DNA from: Catonia carolina | Lineage: Eukaryota > Arthropoda > Insecta > Hemiptera > Achilidae | Length of the DNA stretch: 64,000 nucleotides | Reading direction: 5' to 3' | NCBI GenBank assembly: GCA_035578175.1 | Contig: JAQMRL010000008.1 | Location: 5,246,883-5,310,882 of the forward strand | Shown: positions 54,226-64,000 of the stretch, piece by piece | Layout: every line of letters begins with the position of its first letter | Numbering within the stretch: the stretch's first letter is position 1 | Made by a program: the position numbers and the translations under genes | Notes under the pieces: generated by a model | What the model saw: the letters and a program-made list of their open reading frames with translations, nothing else | The model's database searches: none | What the model was told of the DNA's origin: nothing

Positions 54226-55695
54226 AAAGCAGTGATTGCTAATTTGAAAGATGGAAGAGCGGCTGGTCCTCTTGGTGTGCCAAATGAACTCTTAAAGCAT
54301 GGTTCAGAGACTCTGTTGAGATTACTAGCCTATGTATTCACCGTATTCTTTCGAGGTCAAGACCTACCACCTGAGTGGACAAAGTCTTATATCAGTAATC
54401 TTTATAAAAAAGGTGACCGTCGAGACTGCAATAATTATCGGGGTTTAAGTGTAACAAATTCATTGTCTCGCGTGTATGGGAAGGTCCTGAAGAACAGAAT
54501 TGAGAAGGAAGTCATGGATGTGGAGGAGCAGAATGGCTTCAGAGCGGGAAGATCGTGTGTAGACAGCATTTTCTCTTTGAAACAGTTAACAGACAAAAGG
54601 ATAGCTCATAATCAAGCTACTCATATTGTTTTTGTGGATCTTACTAAGGCTTATGATAGTGTCCCTCTCTCAAAGTTGTGGATGGCCATGAAAAATCAGG
54701 GCATAAGTGTGAAATACATTCATGCTGTCCAGCAACTATATAAGAATATGACATCAAATATCAAAGTGCGTGGAAAAATCACAGATGAAATTCCCATTAC
54801 TAAAGGATTAAGACAAGGATGTTGCATTGCTCCTACACTGTTCAAAATATATTTGAATGAAGCATTGAAAGTCTGGAGAAGGAAATGTTGCAACATGGGT
54901 ATCCTTGTTGGAGATAAAAGGTTGTACTCATTGCACTTTGCTGATGATCAGGTTATTATGGCTGAAGATGAACAAGACATTGACTACATGCTACGGAAAC
55001 TGGATGAGGAGTACACAAACTGGGGTCTATCAATAAGCAGAATGAAAACAGAGTATATGGTTGTTGGAGGAAATGCTAAGGATTTGAGTCTTGGAGGTGA
55101 AATCATAAAGGCAACAAGAAGATTCAAATACCTCGGAGTTGTGCTATCGTCAAATGGGGGAAGCAATGAGGAAATAAATGCAAGAATTGGTCAAGCGCGG
55201 TCAGCAATAAGGCAGTTGAACAGTGTCCTATGGAATGGAAAAATAACAAAGAAAAATAAGATTCGCATTTACAGCACAGTCATTGAAACCATTGGAACAT
55301 ACGGTGCAGAAACTTGGGAGGTGAATAAAAGGTATGAAGCTAAGCTCAAGGCTTTGGAAATGGATTATTGGAGGCGATGTTGTGGATATACAAGAATGGA
55401 CAGAGTGAGAAATGATGATATTCGAAGGAAGATGGGTCTGACTGAGAATATTGCCGATTGGATAGAGGCAAAGAGTTTGAAGTGGTATGGGCATGTGAAG
55501 AGAATGCCTCCTGAGAGATGGCCAAAGATATTATTGGACTGGGTCCCTGAGTCAAGCCGGAAAAGAGGAAGGCCGAAGCACTCCTGGCAGTATGGCATGG
55601 AGGTGGCGATGCAGGCGAGAGGACTGACAGACAATGACTGCTTGGACAGACAAATGTGGAGGGTATTAGGATGCGAGAGACGGCGACAGCTGTAA
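54226..55695 (+). pseudogene. Reverse transcriptase of RTE-like LINE, N-terminally truncated
   Basis: About 490 open codons. RT motifs in order: AVIANLKDGRAAGPLGVPNE (motif 0/1), NYRGLSVTNSLSRVY, EEQNGFRAGRSCVDSIF, FVDLTKAYDSVPLSKLW (motif A, catalytic Asp), TKGLRQGCCIAPTLF (motif B), LHFADDQVIMAEDE (motif C, F-A-D-D), and the thumb RFKYLGVVLSSNG. Then comes the C-terminal LINE tail (GYTRMDRVRNDDIRRKMGL, RPKHSWQYGMEVA). The apurinic endonuclease domain normally before the RT is missing. All RT catalytic Asp are intact, so RT chemistry is plausible if expressed, but autonomous retrotransposition is not. Confidence 0.88.
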
Positions 55696-55735
55696 AACAA
55701 ACTCGCTAATATATATATATATATATATATTTTTT
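54226..55735 (+). mobile_element. 5'-truncated RTE-like LINE with long open RT frame
   Basis: Begins in the RT domain right after a T/A run and ends with (TA)n and T runs after the stop. The coding part is uninterrupted to 55695, so the insertion is recent compared with other LINE scraps here. Confidence 0.85.
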
Positions 55736-56830
55736 TTTTTTTAATTTTTACTGGTATGTCATTTTTTATTTGATAATATAGTAGATTTTTTTTTTCACAT
55801 CTTTGATCATGTTTTCATTTATTTCACCAGTTTACCGTACGTTTCCCTTCTCGATTTTTAACCGAGTCCTTGTTATCCGAGTTTTTAATTATCCGAGGTA
55901 ACCTTGGTCCACATTACCTCGGATAATCGAGGCTTTACTGTACAGTATACAGGATAAGTAGGGCCGATCTGGTACTATTAAATTAGCCTGTACTAAAATC
56001 ACAGCACTACTCAAATGGTTCAATTCCATCCATTATCTGTCCATCTTCGACTTCACTATCTGCAATTTTACTAATGCACTTACTAACAAAGATATGCTCG
56101 ACAAAATCCATGATATATTGTTAGCAAACCGCCAAGTACAGGTCAGAGAGGTTTCTAACAGTGTAAACATCTTCAATGTTTACAAATGTGTACAAAATAC
56201 TGTTTACAAAAAATTGGGCACGAGAAAGCTATCAGCAAAATGGATGCTGAGTTTGCTAACACTTGACCAAAAATGAAATCGCGTGTCTGTTTCAAAAACT
56301 GGCCAAGTTTAAGCACAATACGAATGAATTTTTACGGTGTTATGTGACAGTCGATGAAACATGGGTTCACCATTACACACTGGAAATGAAAGTTCAGTCA
56401 GCACAATGGGTTTTCCCTGGGTTTCCAAATATGACTAAGATCGATTAGTAGTTTCAATTGACTGTAAAGGTCACGGCCACCATTTTTTTGGGGATTCAAG
56501 AGGTGTAATTTTAATAAGACTATTTTTAGAAAAAGGAAAGACAATTACAGGTCAGTTCAATACTGATTTACTTCCTAGATTCGACACTCAATTAAAGAAA
56601 AAGCAACTCTATTTGGCAAAGAAAAGTTCTCATTCACCACGATCGTGTACCAGCTCACACATTTGCAATCACCACAGCAAAACTGGTAAAATTACTGTAT
56701 GAATCTAAGCTTTGTGCAGCTGCGGGATGAAGGGGACAGATGAAGTACCAGACTACTGGTACGTCATTACATTGTACTAATAATCTCATTGCTCTTCGCT
56801 GGGCAGTAGGGTGCCTAGTGTGGTGACATA

Positions 56831-58185
56831 CAGTACCGCTCAAATTAATTGGAACACACAGGGAATTTCACTCTTTTTATCATGCGACAGTTGGCATCAC
56901 TGCTACATCACTTGTATTGAACAAACTAACAACCTAACCTCAAAAGCAGTTAGTGCACATGTGATTCTTTGTGTTGAACACATTTTCAGTGAAGTATTGT
57001 GTGAATTGTGTTATTGTTGCGCGTTTTTGTGTTTGTTAAACAAACTATTGTAGTTTTTCAATAACTCAACTGATGGATACCACACCTAGAAAACGTAGCA
57101 AGATTATTACACTACATCAGTATGGAAATATGTCTCAGAGGATGATATCTAAAGAATGTAAGGTGGGTCTAGCTACTGTTAACCGAATTGTTAAGCAATT
57201 TAATGATACTGGCTCCTTTTCTGTTAACAGAATAGGAAATTGTGGTCGTAAAAGGAAAACCACACCACAAACTGACCGCCAATTAATTAGGACTAGTAAG
57301 ATCAACCCCAGGTTGTCGGCTGTAGATTTGGCACGAGAAATTAACAAAAAAGGGGTTAATATTCATGTTAGTACTGTTAAAAGAAGGCTGTCTGAAGTTG
57401 GGCGAAAAGCTTACCGACCTAAGAAAAAGCAGCTTCTTACTGTAGCAATGAAGAAGAAACGCTTGCAGTGGGCTAAAACCTACAAACAGTTCACTGTTGA
57501 ACAGTGGAAAAATGTCCTTTTCTCTGATGAAACACATTTTTTGGTTCAGGGACATAAAGTAAACTTTGTCCGCAGAAGTGCGAATGAAGCTGAGACATCA
57601 GCTCACATCCTTCAACAACCAAAACATCCACCCAAAAAAATGTTTTGGGGCTGTATGTCCTATAATGGTCCAGGTCCATTAGTTCCCATAGAAGGTATGA
57701 TGAACTCAGACAAATATATTGCTTTATTAGAAAGAAGAGTCGTTCCACTCCTTTTGCAAATGTTTCCAGAAAGCAATGGAATTTTTCAACAAGACTCGGC
57801 TCCATGCCATACATTTAAAAAATGCAAGAAATTTTTTTTTGAGAACAAAATAACGGTTCTGGAATGGCCTGGCAATTCACCCGATTTAAACCCAATCGAA
57901 AATCTATGGGCTATTACTAAAAAAAGGATTGCCAAAGACGATTGTACTACAAAAACATCCATGATTACTGCTGTAATCAAAATATGGTTCCACGATGAAG
58001 AAATAAAAAATATATGCAAAAAACTAATAGAATCAATGCCAAAACGCTGTGAAGAAGTTATAAAACACAAAGGAGGACATATTAATTATTAGGGAGCTGT
58101 TTGTAATTTTTTTGATCAATAAATTGTCTTTCATTTAAGAATCGTAGTCGTTTACCTGGTGTTCCAATTAATTTGAGCGGTACTG
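56831..58185 (+). mobile_element. Tc1-like transposon, structurally intact
   Basis: TA on both sides; perfect 27-bp inverted termini beginning CAGTACCGCTCAAATTAATT. A single uninterrupted transposase gene fills the 1355-bp element. No frameshift or stop. Confidence 0.95.
57073..58092 (+). CDS. Tc1-family transposase, intact (DD34E)
   Basis: 339 residues, the usual Tc1 length, from ATG to TAG. The N-terminal paired-like DNA-binding region (two helix-turn-helix parts, about residues 1-110) contains a GRKR motif at 58-61, the usual AT-hook-like linker GRPR. The catalytic triad is D152 (LFSDETHF), D241 (FQQDSAPCHT) and E276 (SPDLNPIENLW), with 34 residues between the last two. It cuts and pastes its own element at TA sites in the nucleus. 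The gene lies alone between perfect TIRs inside a dead mariner inside a TBCB intron. Intact coding and perfect TIRs suggest a recent, perhaps still mobile copy. Basic residues near 114-130 (YRPKKKQ, MKKKRLQ) may be the nuclear localisation signal. Confidence 0.95.
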   Translation: MDTTPRKRSKIITLHQYGNMSQRMISKECKVGLATVNRIVKQFNDTGSFSVNRIGNCGRKRKTTPQTDRQLIRTSKINPRLSAVDLAREINKKGVNIHVSTVKRRLSEVGRKAYRPKKKQLLTVAMKKKRLQWAKTYKQFTVEQWKNVLFSDETHFLVQGHKVNFVRRSANEAETSAHILQQPKHPPKKMFWGCMSYNGPGPLVPIEGMMNSDKYIALLERRVVPLLLQMFPESNGIFQQDSAPCHTFKKCKKFFFENKITVLEWPGNSPDLNPIENLWAITKKRIAKDDCTTKTSMITAVIKIWFHDEEIKNICKKLIESMPKRCEEVIKHKGGHINY

Positions 58186-58671
58186 TACGTGGGTGTTGTT
58201 TTCACTATTCGCTGTAGACGGCGACACACAATATATGTAGTTTGGATAGTACCCTTGACTACTACAAACACAGTACTAGTAAAACGTTACTACTACTAAC
58301 GTAATCTCTCACAGTAGTAGTGACGTAATGCATTCCTCTCAGCTGCACAAAGTTTGGCAACGGGCAGTACAATACAGAATTGCTACCCCAACCTCTGTAT
58401 TCTCCAGAATTGGCCCTTAGTGATTTATTTTCGTTTCCAAATACGAAAAATGGCTTGGTGGAAAGCGGTTCAAGACTAACGAAGTGGTGATCTCAAAAAC
58501 TGAGGCTTATTTTGGAGAGTTTGAGAAATTTTAATTTTGTAATGTTTAAAAAAGTTAAAACATCACTAGACTACGTATGTAGAACTCAAAAGATATTATG
58601 TTGAGAAATAAATTTAAAATTTTTCCAAATTTTTTCCTATCATGTTTTATTCTAAAACACGGGTACTTATC

Positions 58672-59065
58672 ATGTAGTTTAGGTCATCAGTTGAAAGGCT
58701 GATTTGAACCTCTAGAGGCTTTACTAAGTAAAACGAGGAGTGAGGTGGTTTACCAATGCCTTCTTCACTGAGTAAAAAAGTATGTTAATCAGCATGCCAG
58801 GCCCTCTGAAAAGCATCTACATTCCACATTGCAAATGACACCTTCACTTCGTCCACCACAGTGTCTGGCTGTATAATGAAATTCATAACTCTCAGAGGAG
58901 ATAACTGTGACTATTGTCTTTTACACCTGTACCTGTCCTGTAGTAAAACGCTTCAGTCATATAAGTGGCTGATCATGTGATAAGAAACAGAACTATTTTT
59001 TGTAGCCCTGGAACTAGCAGATCGCGTGCAAATAATTTAAGACCCCACCTGCCTGTTATGTGCAA
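58672..59065 (-). mobile_element. Family B repeat
   Basis: TTTAGGTCATCAGTTGAAAG to the inverse start; diverged (GAACTAGCAGATCGCG sub-type). Located in the TBCB intron. Confidence 0.87.
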
Positions 59066-59229
59066 GTACCTAAACTAGCCTCATACTTATGAAATGGAAA
59101 TCCTAAACGTCATCAAACTTTAATCATGAACCATTCAAATTATTTAAGTTTATTTCCATTTTTCTGTACCTGTAATGGATTTTAAAAAATTAACAAACAA
59201 AATGATTATTGTAATAAAACTCGACTTAC

Positions 59230-59421
59230 CGACAAACATGACTTCTGCCCTCCGTGTCGGTTGACCAGGAACGGAAACTTCGCAACGATTTCCAACGCTA
59301 ATACTTTTAACAGCTAATTCTTCAGCCTCTTCCTCCTGTTTCTTTTCTGCGTCTCGTTTCGCTTGTTCTTCGGGATTGTATTTACCCAACTTGTTCTTTT
59401 CCAGATAAGCTTTTAAAGTAT
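59230..59421 (-). CDS. TBCB: Tubulin-folding cofactor B, linker and CAP-Gly start exon
   Basis: Acceptor TTGAGCAG and donor GTAAGT on minus bound 192 nt. With the preceding base it reads DTLKAYLEKNKLGKYNPEEQ, AKRDAEKKQEEEAEELAVKS, ISVGNRCEVSVPGQPTRRAE, VMFVG. The first half is the charged coiled linker typical of TBCB (KLGRYN.EE in vertebrates); ISVGNRCEV...RRAEVMFVG opens the CAP-Gly domain. It joins in phase to the exon at 52844. Exons for the N-terminal ubiquitin-like domain were not found up to the right edge, so the gene likely extends beyond the window. Confidence 0.94.
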
Positions 59422-59774
59422 CTGCTCAATTTAATAATACATTCACTTGATAAATACATAACTAGCAACGTATTTAACTAAACTTGGCAATCAATAAACA
59501 ATTTGAATAAAAAGAAAATGATCATGATTTTTATATTTCATCGACATTTCCTTTAAATGTACAACAAATTCAGCTGTAAATCTTAGAGACATTAATTTTC
59601 AAAAATTTATAAATTGCTGCTAAAGTAAATGTTGGACAAATAATTGCAATTACAGTAACAAACCCCCCACCCCCCGCTTAACTGAAATATAGGGGATGGA
59701 CCCGACTTCAGATAATTAAAATTCCTGATAATAAGCTGAGTCATAATTTTAGGATTCAAAAGTAGTAAAAATGA

Positions 59775-60080
59775 TTATACTATTTTCCAAGGGTGATGAG
59801 CTCTGAACGTGTATATTGCCCCCTACCCAATTTTATAGCTAGCCAATGGCTTGCCAGCAACGTTGCCAATACTTGCTCTTGTAGCTCTATTAAATATTTC
59901 GCCAGCCATTTTTTTTTTTGGTTTTTTAATATCAATTATAACCAATAAACATACAATCAGCTGATTATATTATAAAGTATTGCATGTTAACGCGCTCTAT
60001 AATCGATGTGTTCAGTACGAGATGCAAGACAAGAGTGAACTATTGCGGCTCTTATACGCATCGCATGCGCGCGTAATGTT
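59775..60080 (+). repeat. Family G repeat
   Basis: ATACTATTTTCCAAGGGTGA through ATCGATGTGTTCAGTACGAG to GCATGCGCGCGTAATG; best preserved G copy. Confidence 0.8.
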
Positions 60081-60277
60081 TACAAAAATATAGATAGGGC
60101 ATGAAAAAGTAAAATCCTTATTTAATACAATTTTCTACAGTAAAGATTAACACATACAACCATCCTTAGCTTGTAGACAATTCAAAACATCACCTCAAGA
60201 ACCACAAAAAAATCCTTTATTTTAAGTTACTTAAAAATATGCACGAAAAATTTAAAAAAAAACCCCGCTTATTACTA

Positions 60278-60591
60278 CAGTTCAGCCGTTGTTAGTTTGC
60301 TCTTAGTGTCAACAAACAAAAGCCACCTACTACAGGGTGCATGCTAGAGTCTGCGACTTTACAGATGTTGTATTCCTATAAAGTTAACTATTTTTTAAAT
60401 TATAAGTACTTAAAGTACTAAAAACATTAGTCATGATATGATGTAGGCCTAACAATTTCATTTATAAAAATACTTTTAAATGTATTTAGTTGTTACTTTG
60501 TAATCAGCGTGTGCACATTTTGATATAATGCGCATGCTCAGTGACGTCATTATTTGTTTACATTAGGAGCAAACTAAGAGAGGCTGGACTG
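60278..60591. mobile_element. TA-flanked MITE, second copy
   Basis: CAGTTCAGCCGTTGTTAGTT to its imperfect inverse, with TA at both edges. Inverted relative to 3071-3410. Confidence 0.88.
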
Positions 60592-60599
60592 TAAGTAAT

Positions 60600-60936
60600 T
60601 TTAGAGATAGGCTACATGGTGATGAGTCAGTCAGTCAATGAGAGCTTTCACTTCTAAATACTGAAAAAAATTGAAAATACTTAAAAGAAAAACACATTTT
60701 ATTAACCTAACTATTTTACTGCATCCATTAAAAATAAAATGTTACAGCACTACAGCAAAAGAAAGCGATTTACTCCTAAAAAGTATCCTAAATTAATCTT
60801 AAATCTCTGATTAACCTTTATTACGTATAACAGTAGTGAACATCAAACAAATCAGAACGAGTTGTGTTCAAGAAAAATCAGACCATAGTTACTTAAACAA
60901 GGGTAATTTTTACAACCACAGATAGGTCATAACAGC
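60600..60936. other. Unassigned AT-rich intron-like sequence
   Basis: No gene or repeat recognised. Confidence 0.4.
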
Positions 60937-61325
60937 CCATAACAGACAGGTAGAGTGTCAAATTATTTACACTCAATCTGTTAGTTACAGGGCTAAAATA
61001 AATAGTTCTGTTTGTTATCACATGGTCAGCCAATTAAATGACTGAATCATTTAAGAACAGAAGAGGTAGAGGTGTAAAAGACACTAATCAGAGTTATCTC
61101 CTCTGAAAGTAATGAATTTCATTATACAGCCAGACCCTGTATTGAATGAAGTGAAGGTGTCATTTGCAGAATGGAAAATATATGCTTTTCACTGGGCCTG
61201 GCATGCTGATAAGCGTACTTTTCCAATCAGTGAGGAAGGCAATGGTAAACCACCTCACTCCTCGTTTCACTTGGTAAAGCCTCTAGAGGTTCAAACCAGC
61301 CTTTCGGCTGATGACCTAAACAACA
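60937..61325 (+). mobile_element. Family B repeat with 76-codon ORF
   Basis: Full length, GCCCATAACAGACAGGTAGA to CCTAAACAACAAC. The recurring frame MNFIIQPDPVLNEVKVSFAE is open. Confidence 0.9.
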
Positions 61326-61404
61326 ACATAGGTCATAAATAAAAGACAAGTGATTATAAAAAAAAAATGTTTTATTACTAAAAGTTACGTATTGTGCGGC
61401 GGTT

Positions 61405-61793
61405 CCAAGCTCCGTGTAGTTGTGGGGTGAAGGGGGTACGGGTGTGGTATAATGAATGAGTGACGCATGCTGGGAGAACGATTGTTCTATTACTCTGATA
61501 CAAAACATTCGTTTTCAAACTTTCCGTATTTAACATATTTGTATGTATTTATTACATTTATTTATTAATATATTTTGACATAAATTGGTAAGTTAAATAT
61601 TATGAATCCGACCAAGTTAATAACCCGGTAGGTATTTGTTAAATTAATGCGCCGGATGATAAGAATACTTTTTAGTCTAGTTAGTACACGCTACCACTAC
61701 AAATGCATCAGCTGTGAAACACTACTAACACTCATTCATTCTCCCACTACTATAACAACGCACTCCATTCCACAACAACTACACACAGCTTGG
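61405..61793. mobile_element. Possible MITE with CCAAGCTCCGTGTAGTTGT termini
   Basis: Imperfect inverted ends (CCAAGCTCCGTGTAGTTGT left, ACAACTACACACAGCTTGG right). Similar words (CAACTACACGGAGCTTGG) occur near 41508-41527. No clear TSD. Confidence 0.5.
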
Positions 61794-61804
61794 ACTAAAG
61801 CAAT

Positions 61805-62640
61805 ACGTATCACTTTATTTTGACATGATCATTTTGATGATTGAGGCATTTGTCATACCTATGGACCACGGACTTAGTATGATAGGGACGGAGCGTAAAT
61901 TCAAAAATCTGTGTCTAGAGAGGGGATACGGAAAAAAGAGAAACAGAGAAAAGTGAGCTAGGCCCAACTCCCACTCCATAGCAAAGACTGAGCTATATTT
62001 AATAAGATGCGCGCAGCAGGTATATACTATATAAGCAGATAGAGATAGAGAGTGTAAGGAGTGGGAGGCGACCCTAGCTCGATTTTTAAATTTATACAAC
62101 CTTCTCTTTTCTCCAAGTGGCCGGAGTTGGACACAGTTTCGTTGCGTGTATTAAGATACGTACGCTCCATCCCTATCATACTAAGTCCGTGCTATGGACA
62201 AGCTTTTGGACACCCTCTTCAAAAATGTTGTTGCCAATGAATTTAAAGTAGTCTTGAATCTCCATATTATGTTTCTTGTGTGGAGTTCATGCAGCCCGGA
62301 ACCACGATTTATGCAAGTGTTTTTCGTGAAACTTTAATAAACATTGTGGAAAGCCCTTCAAAACAAAAAATGCTGACGTCAGGAATTGTTCTAATCCATA
62401 ACAACGCCTATCCAAAAAGCTCCTTGAGCAATTTCAATGGGACTTTTTAATAACCCGACATACAGTCCCAAACAAGCACTGAGTATATACGTTAAGATAC
62501 ATTTAAAATCATTGGCGGAAACATTTTATGAAGAGGATATTGAAAAACTTGTCCACAGGCACGAAAAATGCCCCAATCGTAACATGATTATGTCGAAATG
62601 TAGCCATAAACGTGTTGTTGTTTACATCATCATCAGCTGA
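61805..62640 (+). mobile_element. Fold-back mariner 3, decayed, with a MITE inside
   Basis: Left part reads on minus as a mariner C-terminus (NIFEEGVQKLVHRYDKCLN). Right part, on plus, reads EFMQPGTTIYASVFRETLIN, KMLTSGIVLIHNNAYPK, NNPTYSPKQALS and again LAETFYEEDIEKLVHRHEKC. It has the same layout as the other two fold-back copies: no N-terminus, and inverted 3' ends at both sides. Heavily mutated (HNNA instead of HDNA). Confidence 0.78.
61867..62191. mobile_element. MITE with 8-bp TSD inside the fold-back mariner
   Basis: CACGGACTTAGTATGATAGG termini (about 31 bp, one mismatch), flanked by CTATGGAC at 61859-61866 and 62192-62199. TSD length suggests hAT or a similar 8-bp superfamily. Non-coding. 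Confidence 0.92.
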
Positions 62641-62775
62641 AAGGCTGGTTTGAACCTGTAGAGGTTTTACTACGTAAAACGACAAGTGAGGAGGTTTACC
62701 TTGCCTTCCTTACAGAGTGGAAAAGCTTATCAGCATCCCAGGCCCTGTGTAAATCATGTACTTTCCACTCTGCAA
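62620..62775 (-). mobile_element. Family B 3' fragment
   Basis: TCATCAGCTGAAAGGCTGGT to CTTTCCACTCTGCAAACG, then similarity stops. Confidence 0.78.
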
Positions 62776-64000
62776 ACGTTTTTGGACTGAATGCTTAATG
62801 AAGTGACCAAGTAAGTTAGCGGTAATAAATGAATTGGTAATTAATTTAACATCTTTGTTTTCTTCTGCTTTTCAACAATTAGGCATCTCTGCCTGTTCCG
62901 AACCCCTCAAATCTACCTATCTCTTTTTCCGGCATTCTTGTTCTCTCTTTTTCTCCAGTTTACTGTTTGGTGTTCACTTAGGTATCCTAAGCAGTTAGGT
63001 ATCCTCCAGTGGTTGGAGCATGTGAGCAGAATGAGGGAGAATAGAATTACATAATTTATCATATTGTTAAAATTTAGACTTATCAGTTTTATATTGACAT
63101 GAGCCTCCCTTCTGAAGACTTCTGAATGCAGTTATAAAAAAAGTATATTTTTTTAACAAGTACTCTCTGCAATAAAATATTCAAAATCAATGCGAAACTA
63201 ATTATAAAAATTCCATGCAATCATTCATTGTATGATGTATAAAATTACTATCAATAAACCAAGAACATGTTAAATCTATCAGTGGCATGCAGTGAACGGA
63301 ATAAATCAAATGAAAACCAGTTCAGTAATGATGAGATGAGAATTACTAAAAATTATTCAATACTATTGTTACAGGTATGAGGTCAAGAATAACCTGAACA
63401 CGGAAACTAAATGAGTAGAAAGAAAAAGACTAAAATTTTAAGGGGGTAGTCAACTCAAGATGATGATTTTTTTTAAATTTCGATCGTTTCTTGCATTTAT
63501 TTGAAGTTTAAAATTTTCTGAATCACAACATTTGTTTACTTTGTTTGTACATTGACAGAGAGTTATAAAAACATCTGTTTAAAATGAAGGTCACTAGCAA
63601 GGCTTATGAAATTATTCCTTCAACTTTAACTTTTCCAGAAATGTAATTTTGGCACGATTGTACATTCTTGGGAATTAAATATTTTAGTTTGTATTGAACG
63701 TATTTGGATGATTTTTTTTTTTAATGTTCATAATTTCTTGCTCTATTATCTGTAGAATGATTATTACAAAAACCGTAATAGGAATTTAGTTGAAAAATAA
63801 TTTGTGAATACATAAAATAAATGTTTTTGAAAATATGGTTTTTCTTCAATAAATTTCTTGTAAGAAAAACTAAATACAAGCGCATAAAACAGATAATAGA
63901 CAACAATTTTCTGTATTTTGTAGCATAATAATCATGTTGATATCTTTATTGGTTCCCGAGGTATTTGATTCCCTGTAAAAGCCCGCTTTTCCAACCTCAC
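62776..64000. other. Right-edge region: LINE scrap and unassigned sequence
   Basis: 62858-62945 resembles, on minus, the RTE-like 3' end (CGGAACAGGCAGAGATGCCT). The rest is AT-rich without recognised gene, repeat or TBCB exon. Confidence 0.45.

Larger units (their letters stand above)
53089..55940. mobile_element. Pogo/Tigger-like element remnant carrying A and RTE-like inserts
   Basis: Left CAGCAGAGCCGCGGTTATCG, right inverse CGATAATCCGAGG-type end ATCGAGGCTTTACTG, TA on both sides. The wording (GAGCC.CG.TTATC) is typical of pogo-like termini. No own transposase remains; the interior is a family A copy and an RTE-like LINE. Confidence 0.65.
56710..58352. mobile_element. Insertion with CTTTGTGCAGCTG inverted ends, carrying Tc1
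   Basis: CTTTGTGCAGCTG (56710-56722) and its exact inverse (58340-58352) mark the edges of non-mariner DNA inside the mariner relic. Minus the Tc1 copy, about 290 bp remain, so this is probably a small MITE that later received the Tc1. Confidence 0.5.
56094..58545 (+). pseudogene. Old mariner transposase split by a nested insertion
   Basis: N-terminal part: LDKIHDILLANRQVQVREVS, then TRKLSAKWMLSLLTLDQK; catalytic start CYVTVDETWVHHYTLEMKVQ; block two near 56540 (EKGKTITGQFNTDLLPRF). It resumes after the insert at ELLPQPLYSPELALSDLF, where the SPDLAPSD consensus is changed, then KTNEVVISKTEAYFGEFEKF. Many stops and frameshifts. A normal N-terminus shows this copy was never fold-back. Confidence 0.8.

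Noticed and set aside
55228..55700. Minus-strand open frames of 60-110 codons
   Set aside because: They are shadows of the RTE-like reverse transcriptase on the plus strand.
62437..62640. Short gene with LKSLAETFYEEDIEKLVHRH
   Set aside because: It is the decayed C-terminus of fold-back mariner 3.

Overview
This is nuclear DNA from an arthropod, almost certainly an insect. It is AT-rich, with intron-split genes (GT/AG junctions), a cuticular protein gene with a Rebers-Riddiford-type chitin-binding domain, and a very heavy load of insect-type transposable elements. The sequence alone does not fix the order. A large hemipteran-like genome would fit, but that is a guess. No bacterial-style operons, rRNA, CRISPR or true viral genes were seen.

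Three host genes are visible, all incomplete here. (1) An exon entering from the left edge (1-362, +) encodes an acidic, Ser-rich, probably disordered segment of an unrecognised protein. (2) A secreted cuticular protein gene on + has exons at 28410-28982, 32820-33047 and 35875-36210; its first exon, with the start codon, is missing. The body is Pro/Gln-rich and the last exon carries a Cys-containing RR-type domain of the Drosophila Cpr66D kind. (3) The tubulin-folding cofactor B gene (TBCB) on - has its last three coding exons at 59230-59421, 52844-52916 and 49715-49832, spelling linker plus CAP-Gly domain; the N-terminal ubiquitin-like part lies beyond the visible exons, probably off the window.

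Most of the rest is transposon, often nested three deep. I use these working names. Family A: about 1 kb, ends ACTTTCTCTTGCC / GGCAAGAGAAAGT, variable (TG)n core, always in oligo-T. Family B: 400-500 bp retroposon with (AAC)n tail and short ORF. Family C: tRNA-derived SINE of about 330 bp. SINE-D: tRNA-derived SINE with interchangeable heads and tails. Family F: TTAA-bounded piggyBac-like non-autonomous element. Family G: an uncharacterised repeat. Also present are mariner, Tc1, pogo-like, hAT-like, PIF/Harbinger, RTE-like and Jockey-like elements, and palindromic Penelope-like terminal repeats.

Layout: 0-12 kb, gene edge, a mariner-superfamily copy, B/C/F/A repeats and LINE tails; 12-28 kb, dense A/B/C/F/SINE-D repeats; 28-36 kb, the cuticle gene with introns filled by a palindromic MITE, LINEs, a fold-back mariner and a hAT MITE; 36-40 kb, a MITE, a 14-copy palindromic 52-bp satellite and nested piggyBac-like elements; 41-44.7 kb, palindromic Penelope-like repeats with hammerhead-ribozyme-like cores, a decayed copy of the cuticle gene 3' end and a Harbinger relic; 47-62 kb, two more fold-back mariners, TBCB and its TE-filled introns (RTE-like LINE inside a pogo-like element; an intact Tc1 inside a relic mariner).

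The most unusual observations are: an 11-fold 26-bp tandem array that repeats the 3' splice acceptor of the last TBCB exon; three independent mariners whose 5' part is replaced by an inverted copy of their own 3' end; hammerhead-like motifs in a TSD-flanked palindrome; and a satellite apparently born from a transposon terminus.
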